A stretch of DNA of 64,000 nt from Robiginitalea aurantiaca (GTDB taxonomy: Bacteria > Bacteroidota > Bacteroidia > Flavobacteriales > Flavobacteriaceae): positions 62,001 to 126,000 of the forward strand of contig NZ_JAUDUY010000005.1 of NCBI RefSeq assembly GCF_030380815.1, in the 5' to 3' direction. Shown piece by piece: positions 1 to 9,016 of the stretch. The notes beneath the pieces are model-generated. The model was given only the letters and a program-made list of their open reading frames with translations, was not told the DNA's origin and searched no databases. The translations under genes were made by a program, and so were the position numbers. Position 1 is the stretch's first letter, and the number at the start of each line of letters is the position of its first letter.

Positions 1-1959
1 GTAGATGTTGATATCCTCAGAATCCAGCACATCGGTCATTTTTACCTCTGCCGAAGAATTATGACCGGCTTCATTTATGGCAAGACCGGCGATGTGCGTG
101 TGTTCATCGATAATTCCGGCCGTCAGGTGTTTGCCGGTCGCATCGATGACCTTAGCCCCTCCAGCTGAGAGATTTGTTCCCACCTTGGTGATCTTGCCGT
201 TTTTGATCAGGACGTCTGCATTCTGCAGGATCCCTTCGGCTTCCCCAGTCCAAACTGTGGCATTTTTAAAGAGCAGGTTTTGCTGTTCCGGGACTTTCTG
301 ATACCCATATCCGACGTTGGGGTAGCTCAAAGGAAGCAATTCCGGTGTTTTTTTATCCTTTGACTTTTCCTCTTCAGGTTTAAAGGGGCCGGTTTTTCGG
401 GCTGTAAAACGCGTTTCTTTTCCGTTGGGTAAAATCATCTTGCCGCTGAGGTTGTCCGATTTTGGATCTGCCAAAGCCGAAGTACGGTACGAATCACTGC
501 CGTCCGAAAAGGAGACCATGACCCAGTCATTGTCGTAACTCATTTTTGATTTCAGGACTTCCTCACCTTTTTTGACTTCGAGTTTTGGGCTGCTTGCCTT
601 CCCGCTTACCGAAAGGGCGAATTCTTTTCCATCCGCGCTAAGGGCATATTCGCCCCGGATATCTTTTTTATCCATATCCGCCAGTACATGCCGTTTACCC
701 ATCACCCAGTTTTCATAAAGGGTTGTCTCTGATCCGAAAACGGGCCCGGAAGTGATCAGGAAGTTGGCATACCGCCCTTGTTGCAAGGTGCCTATTTCTT
801 CGGATTTCCCCAGTATTCGAGCCGGTTCAGCCGTCAGGGCTTCAAGGGCCCTTGTCTCCGAAAGCCCGTATTCCATGGCTTTCCGAATCATTTTGTGGAC
901 GTCCTTGGTGTTTTTTAAATCCTTTAGTGTGAAGGCAAATGGAATGTCATTTTCCTCAAGAACGCCGGGGTTGGAAGGCGCATGGTTCCAGTGCCTCATA
1001 TCCTCGAGACTTACGTATCCGGCCTGATAAGGATTGGAAACGTCAAATGCCTCGGGAAAGTTCAGTGGCACAACAAGGGGGGCCATCGTCGCTTTTACAT
1101 CCTGGATGTTCTCATACTCCTGACCTCCGGCCAGAATCACGTATTGAATTCCGAAGGCATCACCAATGCCATCTGCCCTGAGGATATGTCCATTATCTCC
1201 GGCTGCGAAAAATTGCACCTGGTTCTTGTTTTTGAGCAGGGCCTCTAGGGAACGGTCGGTTGTTGAAACGTTTCCGCCTTCGTACCAGGAAGCATCATGG
1301 TACATTTGGCGCAATAAAGCCATCGAACCCATTAGGGAAGTAGGGTAGGATTGCGCTTTTGCAATACTGCGATCAAAAGACAGATACTGTCCTGAGGCGT
1401 CTTCCAGTATGCGCTCAGAATCATTGCCTTCTTCATTTAGGGCGAGCAACACCCCTGTTCCCCGAACAATGCCATCCTGAATATGGCTGTTGACCACGCC
1501 AAAACCGAGTCCGCGCAAGTCTTTGGCTTCTTTGGTATCGAACTTATATTTGGAAACTGCATTATTTTCAGGCATTATATGGTCATTCCAATAGAAACCC
1601 TCGCGGCTGGGTCCGTATTGGGCAGATCTGCCGCCTGACGGGTTTCGTTTGGCCTGTTCCACGCCAAATGAAGAAAAGATATCGATAAAAGAAGGATAAA
1701 CTGATTTTCCTTCCAAATCCAGTACCATGCTATTAGCCGGGACATCCACGCGCTTGCCCACACTAACGACTTTCCCGTCGTGTATCAGCAGGGTGCCTTT
1801 ATCGATCACTTCTGTTGGGCTTACATAGATGCGGGCGTTGGTAAGGGCCGTGTAGTTGCTGTTGCTGGCTTTAACCCCGTCGTTTTTTGGGAAATATTTC
1901 TGGGCATAAGAGCCATAACTCAGGCCCAATAGGGCGAGGAGCAATAGTTTCCATTTCAT
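1..1959 (-). CDS. Exported tandem amidohydrolase (partial, runs off the window)
   Basis: I read this frame from an ATG at 1957-1959 down to base 1 without a stop, so about 653 residues are visible and the C-terminus is missing. A signal peptide ends near residue 20 (SYAQ). Two amidohydrolase-type units follow. The first starts with a beta-rich region and GKSVYPSFIDIFSSFG near residues 85-99, where active enzymes carry a metal-binding His-x-His after the proline. The second starts near residue 560 and has IIDEHTHIAG near residues 617-625, so it keeps the His-x-His. The family includes imidazolonepropionase-like hydrolases; the substrate is unknown. The next gene upstream on this strand ends 114 bases away and I see no terminator between them. 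Confidence is high for the fold and low for the substrate. Confidence 0.85.
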   Translation of the reverse strand, partial: MKWKLLLLALLGLSYGSYAQKYFPKNDGVKASNSNYTALTNARIYVSPTEVIDKGTLLIHDGKVVSVGKRVDVPANSMVLDLEGKSVYPSFIDIFSSFGVEQAKRNPSGGRSAQYGPSREGFYWNDHIMPENNAVSKYKFDTKEAKDLRGLGFGVVNSHIQDGIVRGTGVLLALNEEGNDSERILEDASGQYLSFDRSIAKAQSYPTSLMGSMALLRQMYHDASWYEGGNVSTTDRSLEALLKNKNQVQFFAAGDNGHILRADGIGDAFGIQYVILAGGQEYENIQDVKATMAPLVVPLNFPEAFDVSNPYQAGYVSLEDMRHWNHAPSNPGVLEENDIPFAFTLKDLKNTKDVHKMIRKAMEYGLSETRALEALTAEPARILGKSEEIGTLQQGRYANFLITSGPVFGSETTLYENWVMGKRHVLADMDKKDIRGEYALSADGKEFALSVSGKASSPKLEVKKGEEVLKSKMSYDNDWVMVSFSDGSDSYRTSALADPKSDNLSGKMILPNGKETRFTARKTGPFKPEEEKSKDKKTPELLPLSYPNVGYGYQKVPEQQNLLFKNATVWTGEAEGILQNADVLIKNGKITKVGTNLSAGGAKVIDATGKHLTAGIIDEHTHIAGLAINEAGHNSSAEVKMTDVLDSEDINIY

Positions 1960-2072
1960 AAGAGGACTGTAGTTTGAATGAGTAGTGTGAATTTTGGGTA
2001 GTTCAATTGGGCAATATACCAAAATCAGCTATTCTCAGGAAGACTTTATGCAAAAACCTAAGATTAACGGTT

Positions 2073-3146
2073 TTATGGATTGACCGGATAAACCCTGTGA
2101 TAGCCCACGATCAACGCCACTACCCTGTTGTAGGAGCGGATACCGTCCTTTTGTTTATTTATCTCGAGGTATTGGTTAAAGATGGATTTAAAAATGGGCT
2201 CCATGGGATTCTCAAATGATTTCCAGAAAGCATTTAGCTGCCTGTAATTTGCGCGAACGCCCGGGTTTATGGTCGTCAGTAGATTTTCATAAGCCGTTTT
2301 GTCCCTTCTTCGAATTTCGGATAGGCAGTAGCTCAGCCCATAGGCAGATGCCGAATACTGGAAATATTCATCGGGGTTCCTAAGGGTGACCAGATAACCT
2401 ATAAAATTGGTCTCATTCTCAGCGGAATATCCCAACTGGTGACCTACCTCGTGTCCTGAAACAACCGGATACCTGAAGGTGGGTAAACGGTGATTGACCT
2501 GTGCTTCTGCCGTAAATGGATTCAGATACCCCCCATATCCCATATAGGTGAGCATTGTGCTGAAGAGGGAAGGTTTAAGACTCGGGTTTTTATATCTGAA
2601 ACCTGGGAAGGTATGGGCCAGGCTGCCATAGCCTGAGACCGTTTTATTGAGGATTTCAGTTCGCGTGAGCGGAATATCAACCGCCTGCTCGGTATTCCCA
2701 CTCAGCTTTTCCTGCAGGGAATTCGTCTTGCCGATCAGATGTTTAGTGACCGATATTAGCTCTTCAGTGGAATATTTTACATCGTACCCCAGTGTTTTTG
2801 AAAGCGGCACCCTAAAGTAGTTGCTTCCCCAGAGCAGATAAAAAGTAAAGTGGAGTACAGAAATTAAAACGAAAACATTTCTGATAAAGGACCAAAAATG
2901 ATTTCGGATCCAGTGCCATTTGCGAATTAAATAAATGACGGCAACGACACTAAGCGAAAAATAAAGCACGTCACCTACAGAAAAGGGAATCCACCCGTAG
3001 AGTCGTCTAAAGAAAGCAGCAATGTGTGGATAAAGGCCCAGGCTGTAATAGGTCTCAACCCACTGAGGATGGGCGGACATCCAGTTTACAGCGAGAAGTT
3101 GAATGGGAAGGGAAAGGGCAATACCGATCTTAAAACGAGAACGCAT
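2073..3146 (-). CDS. DUF3810 membrane protein with a zinc-protease motif
   Basis: A 357-residue protein with three hydrophobic segments in the first 110 residues (about 6-22, 57-74 and 88-106) and a soluble C-terminal part. HEVGH at residues 232-236 fits the zinc metallopeptidase HExxH pattern, and the following GYSAENETNF supplies a downstream Glu that could be a further ligand. This matches the DUF3810 family of Bacteroidota, whose substrate is unknown. The ATG at 3144-3146 is divergent to pepD. A -7-like element TATTTTTA (3152-3159) lies just upstream but lacks the final G of the consensus. I infer a membrane-anchored peptidase; activity is not shown. Confidence 0.85.
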   Translation of the reverse strand: MRSRFKIGIALSLPIQLLAVNWMSAHPQWVETYYSLGLYPHIAAFFRRLYGWIPFSVGDVLYFSLSVVAVIYLIRKWHWIRNHFWSFIRNVFVLISVLHFTFYLLWGSNYFRVPLSKTLGYDVKYSTEELISVTKHLIGKTNSLQEKLSGNTEQAVDIPLTRTEILNKTVSGYGSLAHTFPGFRYKNPSLKPSLFSTMLTYMGYGGYLNPFTAEAQVNHRLPTFRYPVVSGHEVGHQLGYSAENETNFIGYLVTLRNPDEYFQYSASAYGLSYCLSEIRRRDKTAYENLLTTINPGVRANYRQLNAFWKSFENPMEPIFKSIFNQYLEINKQKDGIRSYNRVVALIVGYHRVYPVNP

Positions 3147-3191
3147 GGCGTAAAAATAGATAATATTCCTTCGAGCATGACTCGTAATGGT

Positions 3192-3199
3192 TATTTTTG
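3192..3199 (+). promoter_or_regulatory. -7 box TAnnTTTG of pepD
   Basis: TATTTTTG fits the Bacteroidota -7 consensus TAnnTTTG. Transcription would start around 3204-3207. That leaves almost no leader before the ATG at 3211 but about 15 bases before the in-frame ATG at 3220, which argues for the second start. Confidence 0.55.
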
Positions 3200-3210
3200 A
3201 GACTCACTAA

Positions 3211-4683
3211 ATGCATATTATGTCTGCTGCCATCGCTTCAATAGAACCCATTCCTGTCTGGAAACACTTTGCCAATCTCAATGCAGTACCCAGGCCTTCC
3301 AAAGAAGAAGAAAGGGTGATTGCCTTTATGGTCGAATTCGGGAACTCACTCGGACTGGACACGCAAACCGATCCCTCCGGAAACGTTTTGATCCGTAAAC
3401 CGGCGACTCCCGGAATGGAGGGCAGGAAAACGGTGGTCCTGCAGGCGCACCTCGATATGGTGCATCAGAAAAACGGGGCAACCCAGTTCGATTTTTCAAC
3501 CCAGGGCATTCAAATGTATGTTGATGGCGACTGGGTCCGGGCAGCGGGTACAACACTGGGTGCAGATAATGGTCTGGGCGTCGCAGCCATAATGGGGATA
3601 CTCGCCTCAGAAACGATCCCGCATCCTGCGATAGAAGCGCTTTTTACCATCGATGAGGAAACCGGGATGACCGGTGCCAAGAATCTGGATGCCGATTTTT
3701 TAACCGGCAGCATTTTGTTAAACCTCGATACAGAAGAGGACGATACCTTGTGCGTTGGCTGTGCCGGGGGGGTAGATGTTACCGCCACAGGCACCTATGA
3801 CCAGGTGACACCCGGAGACGGGTACCGGGGGCTTGTGCTCAGCATCAAAGGCCTCAAGGGCGGTCATAGTGGTATGGATATCCATAAAGGACTGGGGAAT
3901 GCCAACCTGATCATCAGCCGGCTCATACTGAGCGGCCTTGAAGCTGCACCGTTAAGGCTCGCTTCAATGGAAGGCGGGAGTCTGAGGAACGCCATTCCGC
4001 GTGAGGCAACTGCAGGTATCGTGTTTTCTTCAGCGGTGGAGAAGGCAGTCCTTCAGGCATTGGAATCTGAAAAGAGCGCCATCCTGCAAGAATACGAAGT
4101 GAAAGAAGATGCACTGCAAATTGGAATCGAATCCGTTGAAACCCCGGAAAAAGTAATGCAGTCGGAGGACACAGTCCGCTTGCTGAATTGTTTATACAGC
4201 CTCCAAAATGGGGTTTATGCCATGAGTTCCGAATTCCCCGACCTTGTTGAGACATCGAATAACGTTGCGCGGGTAAACGTTGGGGGTGGAAAAATAGAGA
4301 TTGCATGTCTTACACGATCGTCCCGGGAATCTGCCAAATCGGACCTGGTACGCAAATTAAGGGCCTCTTTTGAACCGGCAGGCTACCTCGTTACAACCAG
4401 CGGGGATTATCCCGGCTGGCTCCCTGATATCACCTCACCTGTTCTAAAGGTGGTTTCCCGTCGGTATGCGTCCCTTTTCGGAGAAGACCCCAAGGTACTT
4501 GCAGGCCATGGAGGCCTTGAATGCGGAATTCTTAAGAACCATTATCCTGGGATCGATATGATCAGTTTCGGGCCGACCATATTGGGGGCACACTCCCCGG
4601 ATGAGCGGGCTTCTGTCTCTTCTACCCTTAAATTCTGGAAGCTGCTTCAGGATGTGTTAGCGCACATTCCCGAAGCAGATTAG
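3211..4683 (+). CDS. pepD: Aminoacyl-histidine dipeptidase (M20 family)
   Basis: A 490-residue cytosolic metallopeptidase of the PepD/PepV type that hydrolyses dipeptides such as Xaa-His. Visible M20 features: HLD at residues 80-82, GADNGLG with Asp119, the catalytic pair DEETG with Glu149 and Glu150, NLDTEE with Asp173, and the C-terminal ligand GAHSPDE with His461. The central GHSGMDIHKG stretch is the dimerisation (lid) domain typical of the family. Length is normal. Two starts are possible, ATG 3211 (MHIM...) and ATG 3220 (MSAA...); the position of the -7 box favours 3220. The next gene is convergent and ends only 15 bases away, with no room for a long terminator. Confidence 0.95.
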   Translation: MHIMSAAIASIEPIPVWKHFANLNAVPRPSKEEERVIAFMVEFGNSLGLDTQTDPSGNVLIRKPATPGMEGRKTVVLQAHLDMVHQKNGATQFDFSTQGIQMYVDGDWVRAAGTTLGADNGLGVAAIMGILASETIPHPAIEALFTIDEETGMTGAKNLDADFLTGSILLNLDTEEDDTLCVGCAGGVDVTATGTYDQVTPGDGYRGLVLSIKGLKGGHSGMDIHKGLGNANLIISRLILSGLEAAPLRLASMEGGSLRNAIPREATAGIVFSSAVEKAVLQALESEKSAILQEYEVKEDALQIGIESVETPEKVMQSEDTVRLLNCLYSLQNGVYAMSSEFPDLVETSNNVARVNVGGGKIEIACLTRSSRESAKSDLVRKLRASFEPAGYLVTTSGDYPGWLPDITSPVLKVVSRRYASLFGEDPKVLAGHGGLECGILKNHYPGIDMISFGPTILGAHSPDERASVSSTLKFWKLLQDVLAHIPEAD

Positions 4684-4698
4684 TAAGGTATTCCGAGG

Positions 4699-5793
4699 CT
4701 ATTCAGACAGCGGTAACATTTCCAGATCGAATACCAAATTGGCATTCGGAGGGATGGGTCCGCTACCCTGGCTGCCATATCCCAAATGAGGCGGTACGAA
4801 AATGCGCCATTTGTCCCCGGCCTTCATCCCCAGCATCGCTTCTTTAAAACCGGCAAATAATTGCATGTCCGGGGTCAGTACCATGGTTAAGGGGCTAAAA
4901 TCACCGCGATGGAGGGAGCGCAATTGTTCGTATTTACCGAATTGCCTCGCGATGGAATCTACGCTCGTATCAATGAGGGTTCCATTTTCCAGCCAGCCGG
5001 CGTAATTGACCGAAACTCTTTGTCCTGTTGAAGGTTTTGGGCCTTCACCCTCCTTGATCACTATGTATCTGAGTCCCGATGGAAGTTCAACGGCTTCTGA
5101 TTTCTGGTCGATCAATTCCTGGCCGTACGCTCTGATTTTTTCCTGAATCGCTTCTTCTTCGGCAAAGTAATCCGCAAGAATCTCCAAAGCATCAAAGTCT
5201 TTGGCCTCTTTGCCCTTGCGGAGAATCGTCACTTTTTTCATGATTACAGAGTCCACAGGTCGATCCCCTGGCTGGGTGGGTACTGCGACGATGGAGTCAA
5301 CCACGTCCATTCCCATTATCACCTTACCAAAAACGGAATGCACTCCATCGAGCCACGGAGTTTCTTTTACGGTAATGAAGAATTGACTGCCGTTGGTGTT
5401 TGGTCCGCCATTTGCCATGGAGAGCACTCCCTTGGCATTGTGCTTGAGGTCCGCATTGAATTCATCTTTAAAACGGTAGCCCGGATTCCCGGTGCCATTT
5501 CCTAACGGATCTCCTCCCTGAATCATAAAATCGGGCATAACCCGGTGGAAGATAAGGCCATCATAAAAGGGCTTTCCCTTGAATTCCTCGCTGACATACG
5601 GGTTGGTTCCCTCTGCAAGACTCACAAAGTTTGCCACGGTTAACGGAACTTTGTCCTGTTCGAGTTTCAGGACAACATCGCCTTTGGTCGTTTGTAATTC
5701 CACGTAAAGGCCATCCCCGAGATCCGCGTAATTGGACTTGCACGACCACATCAAACCAATGGTCATCAACAGTATTATAGCAGTTTTATTCAT
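4699..5793 (-). CDS. Lipoprotein cyclophilin-FKBP fusion peptidyl-prolyl isomerase
   Basis: A 364-residue lipoprotein with a lipobox ending at Cys18 (LMWSCKS). Residues about 27-191 are a cyclophilin domain with the FHRVMPDFMIQGGDP signature and NGSQFFIT. A charged helical linker follows (about 195-240). Residues about 243-362 are an FKBP domain with GQRVSVNYAGWLENG and GYGSQGSGPIPPNANLVF. Two unrelated proline isomerase folds therefore sit in one envelope protein, presumably to help fold exported proteins. It lies 7 bases downstream of gldI, which is itself an FKBP lipoprotein, and both follow the DHH gene, so the three probably form one transcript. The individual substrates are unknown. Confidence 0.93.
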   Translation of the reverse strand: MNKTAIILLMTIGLMWSCKSNYADLGDGLYVELQTTKGDVVLKLEQDKVPLTVANFVSLAEGTNPYVSEEFKGKPFYDGLIFHRVMPDFMIQGGDPLGNGTGNPGYRFKDEFNADLKHNAKGVLSMANGGPNTNGSQFFITVKETPWLDGVHSVFGKVIMGMDVVDSIVAVPTQPGDRPVDSVIMKKVTILRKGKEAKDFDALEILADYFAEEEAIQEKIRAYGQELIDQKSEAVELPSGLRYIVIKEGEGPKPSTGQRVSVNYAGWLENGTLIDTSVDSIARQFGKYEQLRSLHRGDFSPLTMVLTPDMQLFAGFKEAMLGMKAGDKWRIFVPPHLGYGSQGSGPIPPNANLVFDLEMLPLSE

Positions 5794-5800
5794 AGCTCAA

Positions 5801-6352
5801 TCAATTTTCGTTTTTAGTATCTGGTTCTATTTTAAAAATCTCAACAGTACATTTAAGCGGGGTGTTGGGACCAATCCGGGCATCATCCCCATGGTATCCA
5901 TACCCCAGGGAAGACGGGTATAAAAAGGTTGCCGATTCTCCTTCCCTGAGCAATTTTACACTATAACGAAGTCCCGGAAAAAGTTCCTGTTTATCCACCT
6001 TATAGCGAAGCATTCCGATTTCATCTCTCCTGTATATCGTATCCTCATTCCAGGTGCGGATGTTATAGGTAAGTGTGACCAGATCATCTGGTTTGGCCGG
6101 GGGGCGGGCCTCAGAGACCCTCTTTTCATAAGTGAACATAAAACCACTGGAACTTTCCTGATAAGTGTTCAGGCTGTCTTCCTGTACTAATTTCGTCATG
6201 GCTGCGGTTTCCAGTTCCAGCAAGCGTTTGTTGCGCTCTGCAGAAGTTTTTAAAAAACTCCCGCTGCGAACCTCCAGCGGTCGGCGCGGGGTCTGCTCCT
6301 GGCAGGAGGCCAAAAAAATCATAACAGCTGTACAAATTAAAACCTGTCTCAT
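5801..6352 (-). CDS. gldI: Gliding motility peptidyl-prolyl isomerase GldI
   Basis: A 183-residue FKBP-type lipoprotein (lipobox LASCQEQ, Cys17). The FKBP domain covers roughly residues 85-175, with DLVTLTYNIRTWNED, LFPGLRYSVKLLREGE and SLGYGYHGDDARIGPNTPL. Size, lipobox and position beside a DHH phosphoesterase agree with GldI of gliding flavobacteria, a periplasmic folding factor required for gliding. The ATG overlaps the stop of the upstream DHH gene by four bases (ATGA), which suggests translational coupling. A GldI gene together with the T9SS type B adhesin at 41-50 kb implies a gliding, T9SS-using organism. Confidence 0.92.
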   Translation of the reverse strand: MRQVLICTAVMIFLASCQEQTPRRPLEVRSGSFLKTSAERNKRLLELETAAMTKLVQEDSLNTYQESSSGFMFTYEKRVSEARPPAKPDDLVTLTYNIRTWNEDTIYRRDEIGMLRYKVDKQELFPGLRYSVKLLREGESATFLYPSSLGYGYHGDDARIGPNTPLKCTVEIFKIEPDTKNEN

Positions 6353-7365
6353 CGGTTTAGTTGCTTTTCATATGAAGGAAGGAGGGATTCAAACCGCGCC
6401 GTGGTAGCCTCCAGCGATTCATCGCTGCGTCCACCGGCAGCATTTATATGCCCACCTCCGTTGAAGTGTAACCGTGCCATGTCGTTAACCGAGAATTCAC
6501 CCTGCGACCTCAGGGAAATTTTTATAATTCCTTCGTCCCTGTTTTCGATAAAAATTGCGGCAAGGACCACATCTTTCAGGGAGAGTGCATAGTTGACAAA
6601 GCCCTCCGTATCACCTTTCTGGAAGCCGTGTTGGTCCAGGTCATTTTGGGTTAGGGTGATATATGCCGTGCGATAAGGCTTTAAGATCACCAGGTTCTGA
6701 AGCGCGCAACCCAGCAACTGGAGACGTTCAGCCCGGTTGGTGTCGTAGATGTGCCTGTGTATTTCAGTATGGTTGGCTCCGTGTTCCATAAGTTCTGCGG
6801 CAACCCTCATGGTCGTTGGGGTCGTCCCTGAGTATTTAAACGATCCCGTATCGGTCAGGATACCTGTATAGAGACAGGACGCGAGCGCTCCATCTATTTG
6901 GTCAACCGCACCCAAAGCATCGATCAGATGAAAGACCATCTCACAGGTGGAACTCATTTCCGGGTCGGAATAGGTAATTGCTGCATAGGTATCCGGGCTC
7001 TGGTGATGATCGACCATTATAAAGGGACATGTGGCCTTTTCAAGGACCGGCTGCATAGCCCCAATTCTTCCAAGGGAATTAAAATCCAGTGTAAAAATCA
7101 GTTCTGCCCTTTCGATAAGTTCCGAAGCCTCCTCCCGATTTTTCTCAAAATTAAGAACCGAATCGGCTCCGGGCATCCATTTGAGAAATTCAGGGAAATC
7201 GTTGGGGGAAATCAGGTGGGTGGTGTGGTTGTTCTTTTCCAGGAAGCGCTGCAACCCCAGGCATGAGCCTATAGCATCTCCATCAGGGTTCTTGTGAGGG
7301 ACCAGAACGATCCGGCGTCCGGTTTTCAAGAAGGCATTTAAAGGCCCGACTAAGTCAGAATTCAT
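6349..7365 (-). CDS. DHH/DHHA1 phosphoesterase (NrnA-like oligoribonuclease / pAp phosphatase)
   Basis: A 338-residue protein from the ATG at 7363-7365 (MNSDLVG). The open frame extends upstream, but those residues are unlike the family. The DHH domain shows HKNPDGDAIGS, a metal-binding Asp in TLDFNSLGR, and the name motif DHHQSP. The C-terminal DHHA1 domain has GGGHINAAGGR. This is the layout of NrnA-type enzymes, which degrade nano-RNA and/or dephosphorylate 3'-phosphoadenosine 5'-phosphate in the cytoplasm. A TATCTTTG element at 7371-7378 lies almost on the start codon, so any transcript from it would be nearly leaderless. It is followed by gldI with a four-base overlap. Confidence is high for the family, moderate for the substrate. 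Confidence 0.9.
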   Translation of the reverse strand: MNSDLVGPLNAFLKTGRRIVLVPHKNPDGDAIGSCLGLQRFLEKNNHTTHLISPNDFPEFLKWMPGADSVLNFEKNREEASELIERAELIFTLDFNSLGRIGAMQPVLEKATCPFIMVDHHQSPDTYAAITYSDPEMSSTCEMVFHLIDALGAVDQIDGALASCLYTGILTDTGSFKYSGTTPTTMRVAAELMEHGANHTEIHRHIYDTNRAERLQLLGCALQNLVILKPYRTAYITLTQNDLDQHGFQKGDTEGFVNYALSLKDVVLAAIFIENRDEGIIKISLRSQGEFSVNDMARLHFNGGGHINAAGGRSDESLEATTARFESLLPSYEKQLNR

Positions 7366-7436
7366 GCGGGCAAAGATATTAAATTTGATTAAAGCCGGAT
7401 CAGAAATGATACCTTTAGAAGAATAAAGTACAAGTT

Positions 7437-8013
7437 TTGAAACTATTTCATTTTCAATTGTTGCTGTTGCTGATATTGCTCTCCTGCAAGCCGGGAAAGG
7501 ATGCATCTGCAGCATCGGCGAGCCCGGAAAGGGAAACATTCAGAATTGCCTTCGGCTCCTGTAACGATACCGGGCGGGGGAATCTGCTGTGGGATGACAT
7601 TCTAGCGCTTGATCCGGATCTCTGGATCTGGGGAGGGGATAATGTCTACGCCGATACAGCAGAAAAGGAAAAGTTGCGGGAATACTATGCTGAACTCAAG
7701 AAGGTTCCGGGCTATTCCAGATTAAAGGCTGCCACTCCAGTAATCGGAACCTGGGATGATCACGACTACGGTCTGAATGACGGGGGAGCGGAGTTTACGG
7801 CCCGGGAAGTAAGCCAGCAGGAATTTATGGATTTCATGGATGTCCCGGCCGATAGTCCCAGGCGCCAGCGGGAAGGTATTTATGCCTCTCATACCTACAG
7901 ACACGGTAAAGGGAGCGTAAAAATCCTGGTTCTGGATACCCGGTGCTTCAGAACTGCCTTAAGGGAAGATCCCACAGGGGATAAAAGGTATTTGCCCCAT
8001 ACTGACACCTCTG
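7437..8013 (+). pseudogene. PhoD-like phosphatase, 5' fragment
   Basis: The frame opens with TTG at 7437 and encodes a lipoprotein signal (lipobox LLSCKPG, Cys17) followed by the N-terminal half of a PhoD-like metallophosphatase: FGSCNDTGRGN, WGGDNVYAD and GTWDDHDYG are metal-binding motifs of the family. Homology to PhoD ends at TDTS near 8012. The frame then runs into unrelated AT-rich DNA and stops at 8040-8042. The missing half, including the catalytic GDRH motif, resumes at about 9013 in another frame. Joining the halves gives DTSGTVLGAAQW, a natural family sequence, so I read this as one gene cut by an insertion. The fragment alone should be inactive. No upstream in-frame ATG was found, so TTG may be the true start. 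Confidence 0.85.
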
Positions 8014-9016
8014 TGATAGTATCTAATGTGGCGGTCTTTTAATTAAATATTATCCGCCTGATTTTAAGTCGCTTATATTAATTCAGCATCTTAGAAAAGA
8101 CAACTAATTTTTTACTTCGCATGATTAAATTTTTCCGTAAAATTCGTCAAAGACTCCTTGCTGATAACAAGTTCAGCAAATACGTTTTGTATGCTATTGG
8201 AGAAATTGTCCTTGTAGTTATTGGTATTTTGATTGCATTGCAGATAAATAATTGGAATGAAGAACAAAAAAATAAGGTTATCGAACAGCAATTATTGACG
8301 TCGTTGTTACTAGAGCTTGAAACCAATCTCACGATACTCACTAAGACTATTGAAACCAATACCGAAATTATTAAAAATTGCATAACTATTGGAAAATTCA
8401 CTGGGCCGTCATTACCCGTACTAAGTGAAAAAGAATTATCCCAAAATATGGTGGGAGCTTTTAAATATGCTTCTAGGTATATACCCAACCAAGGAATTTA
8501 TAATGAAATAAATAATTCTGGAAAATTATCAATCATTTCTGATCCATCCTTGAGAAAGGCAATTTCTGAATTACAATCACAATTAGAACTTGTGAAAATT
8601 CAAGAAAACGCTGTTACTGAAAAGGGGGCTTACACCCATCAATTCTTTATCAATAATGGAAATTTCAGAAGACACTTAGATATTATCGAGGACGCTCTTA
8701 TTGCTGTTGAACCAAGTAGGTTTCCAAACAATGACTTCACTTTTCTTGAAAAGCCAGAATTTGAAAGCAATCTTTACATATTCATTGTAATGTCAATAAA
8801 CCTAAATAAGAATTTCTATTTACCGCTAGAAGAGCAATCTAAACGATTAATTGCGCAAATAAGGCAAAATATAGACTAAAGCTAGAAATCATATAAACAC
8901 ATATTGCATAAGGGTATTAATATTTGATTCAAGCAAAAACTAACAACATATACGTCTAATAGCTACCAATCTACTATTCCAAACTCTGTTCACAAATCTG
9001 ACCACCACTACTTCTG
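8014..9016. mobile_element. About 1.0 kb AT-rich insert splitting the PhoD gene
   Basis: The insert sits between the two halves of the PhoD gene. The edges are set by where PhoD coding sense stops (TDTS, tctg at 8010-8013) and resumes (TSGTV, tctg at 9013-9016). The flanks read acctctg and acttctg, so a four-base direct repeat (tctg) or a decayed seven-base one is possible. Base composition is clearly more AT-rich than the flanks. The only gene inside is the DUF6090 gene. No transposase, recombinase or clear terminal inverted repeat is present. The stretches 8043-8120 and 8880-9012 hold no gene. It may be a cassette-like or passively moved segment; exact ends are uncertain by several bases. 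Confidence 0.6.
8121..8879 (+). CDS. DUF6090 family membrane protein
   Basis: A 252-residue protein from ATG 8121. The N-terminus (MIKFFRKIRQRLLADNKFSK) is basic and is followed by one strong transmembrane segment at about residues 27-45, then NNWNEEQKN. This is the hallmark N-terminus of DUF6090, a family that I know as abundant in marine Flavobacteriia, often in tandem paralogues. The remainder (46-252) is soluble and mostly helical with many Asn, Lys and Ile and no catalytic motif that I recognise. It is the sole gene on an AT-rich insert inside the PhoD gene, and its codon use is AT-rich, unlike its neighbours, consistent with recent arrival. Function is unknown. Confidence 0.85.
   Translation: MIKFFRKIRQRLLADNKFSKYVLYAIGEIVLVVIGILIALQINNWNEEQKNKVIEQQLLTSLLLELETNLTILTKTIETNTEIIKNCITIGKFTGPSLPVLSEKELSQNMVGAFKYASRYIPNQGIYNEINNSGKLSIISDPSLRKAISELQSQLELVKIQENAVTEKGAYTHQFFINNGNFRRHLDIIEDALIAVEPSRFPNNDFTFLEKPEFESNLYIFIVMSINLNKNFYLPLEEQSKRLIAQIRQNID

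Noticed and set aside
8014-9016. The insert considered as a classical insertion sequence
   Set aside because: It has no transposase and no clear terminal inverted repeats. I therefore call it only an insert of unknown mechanism.
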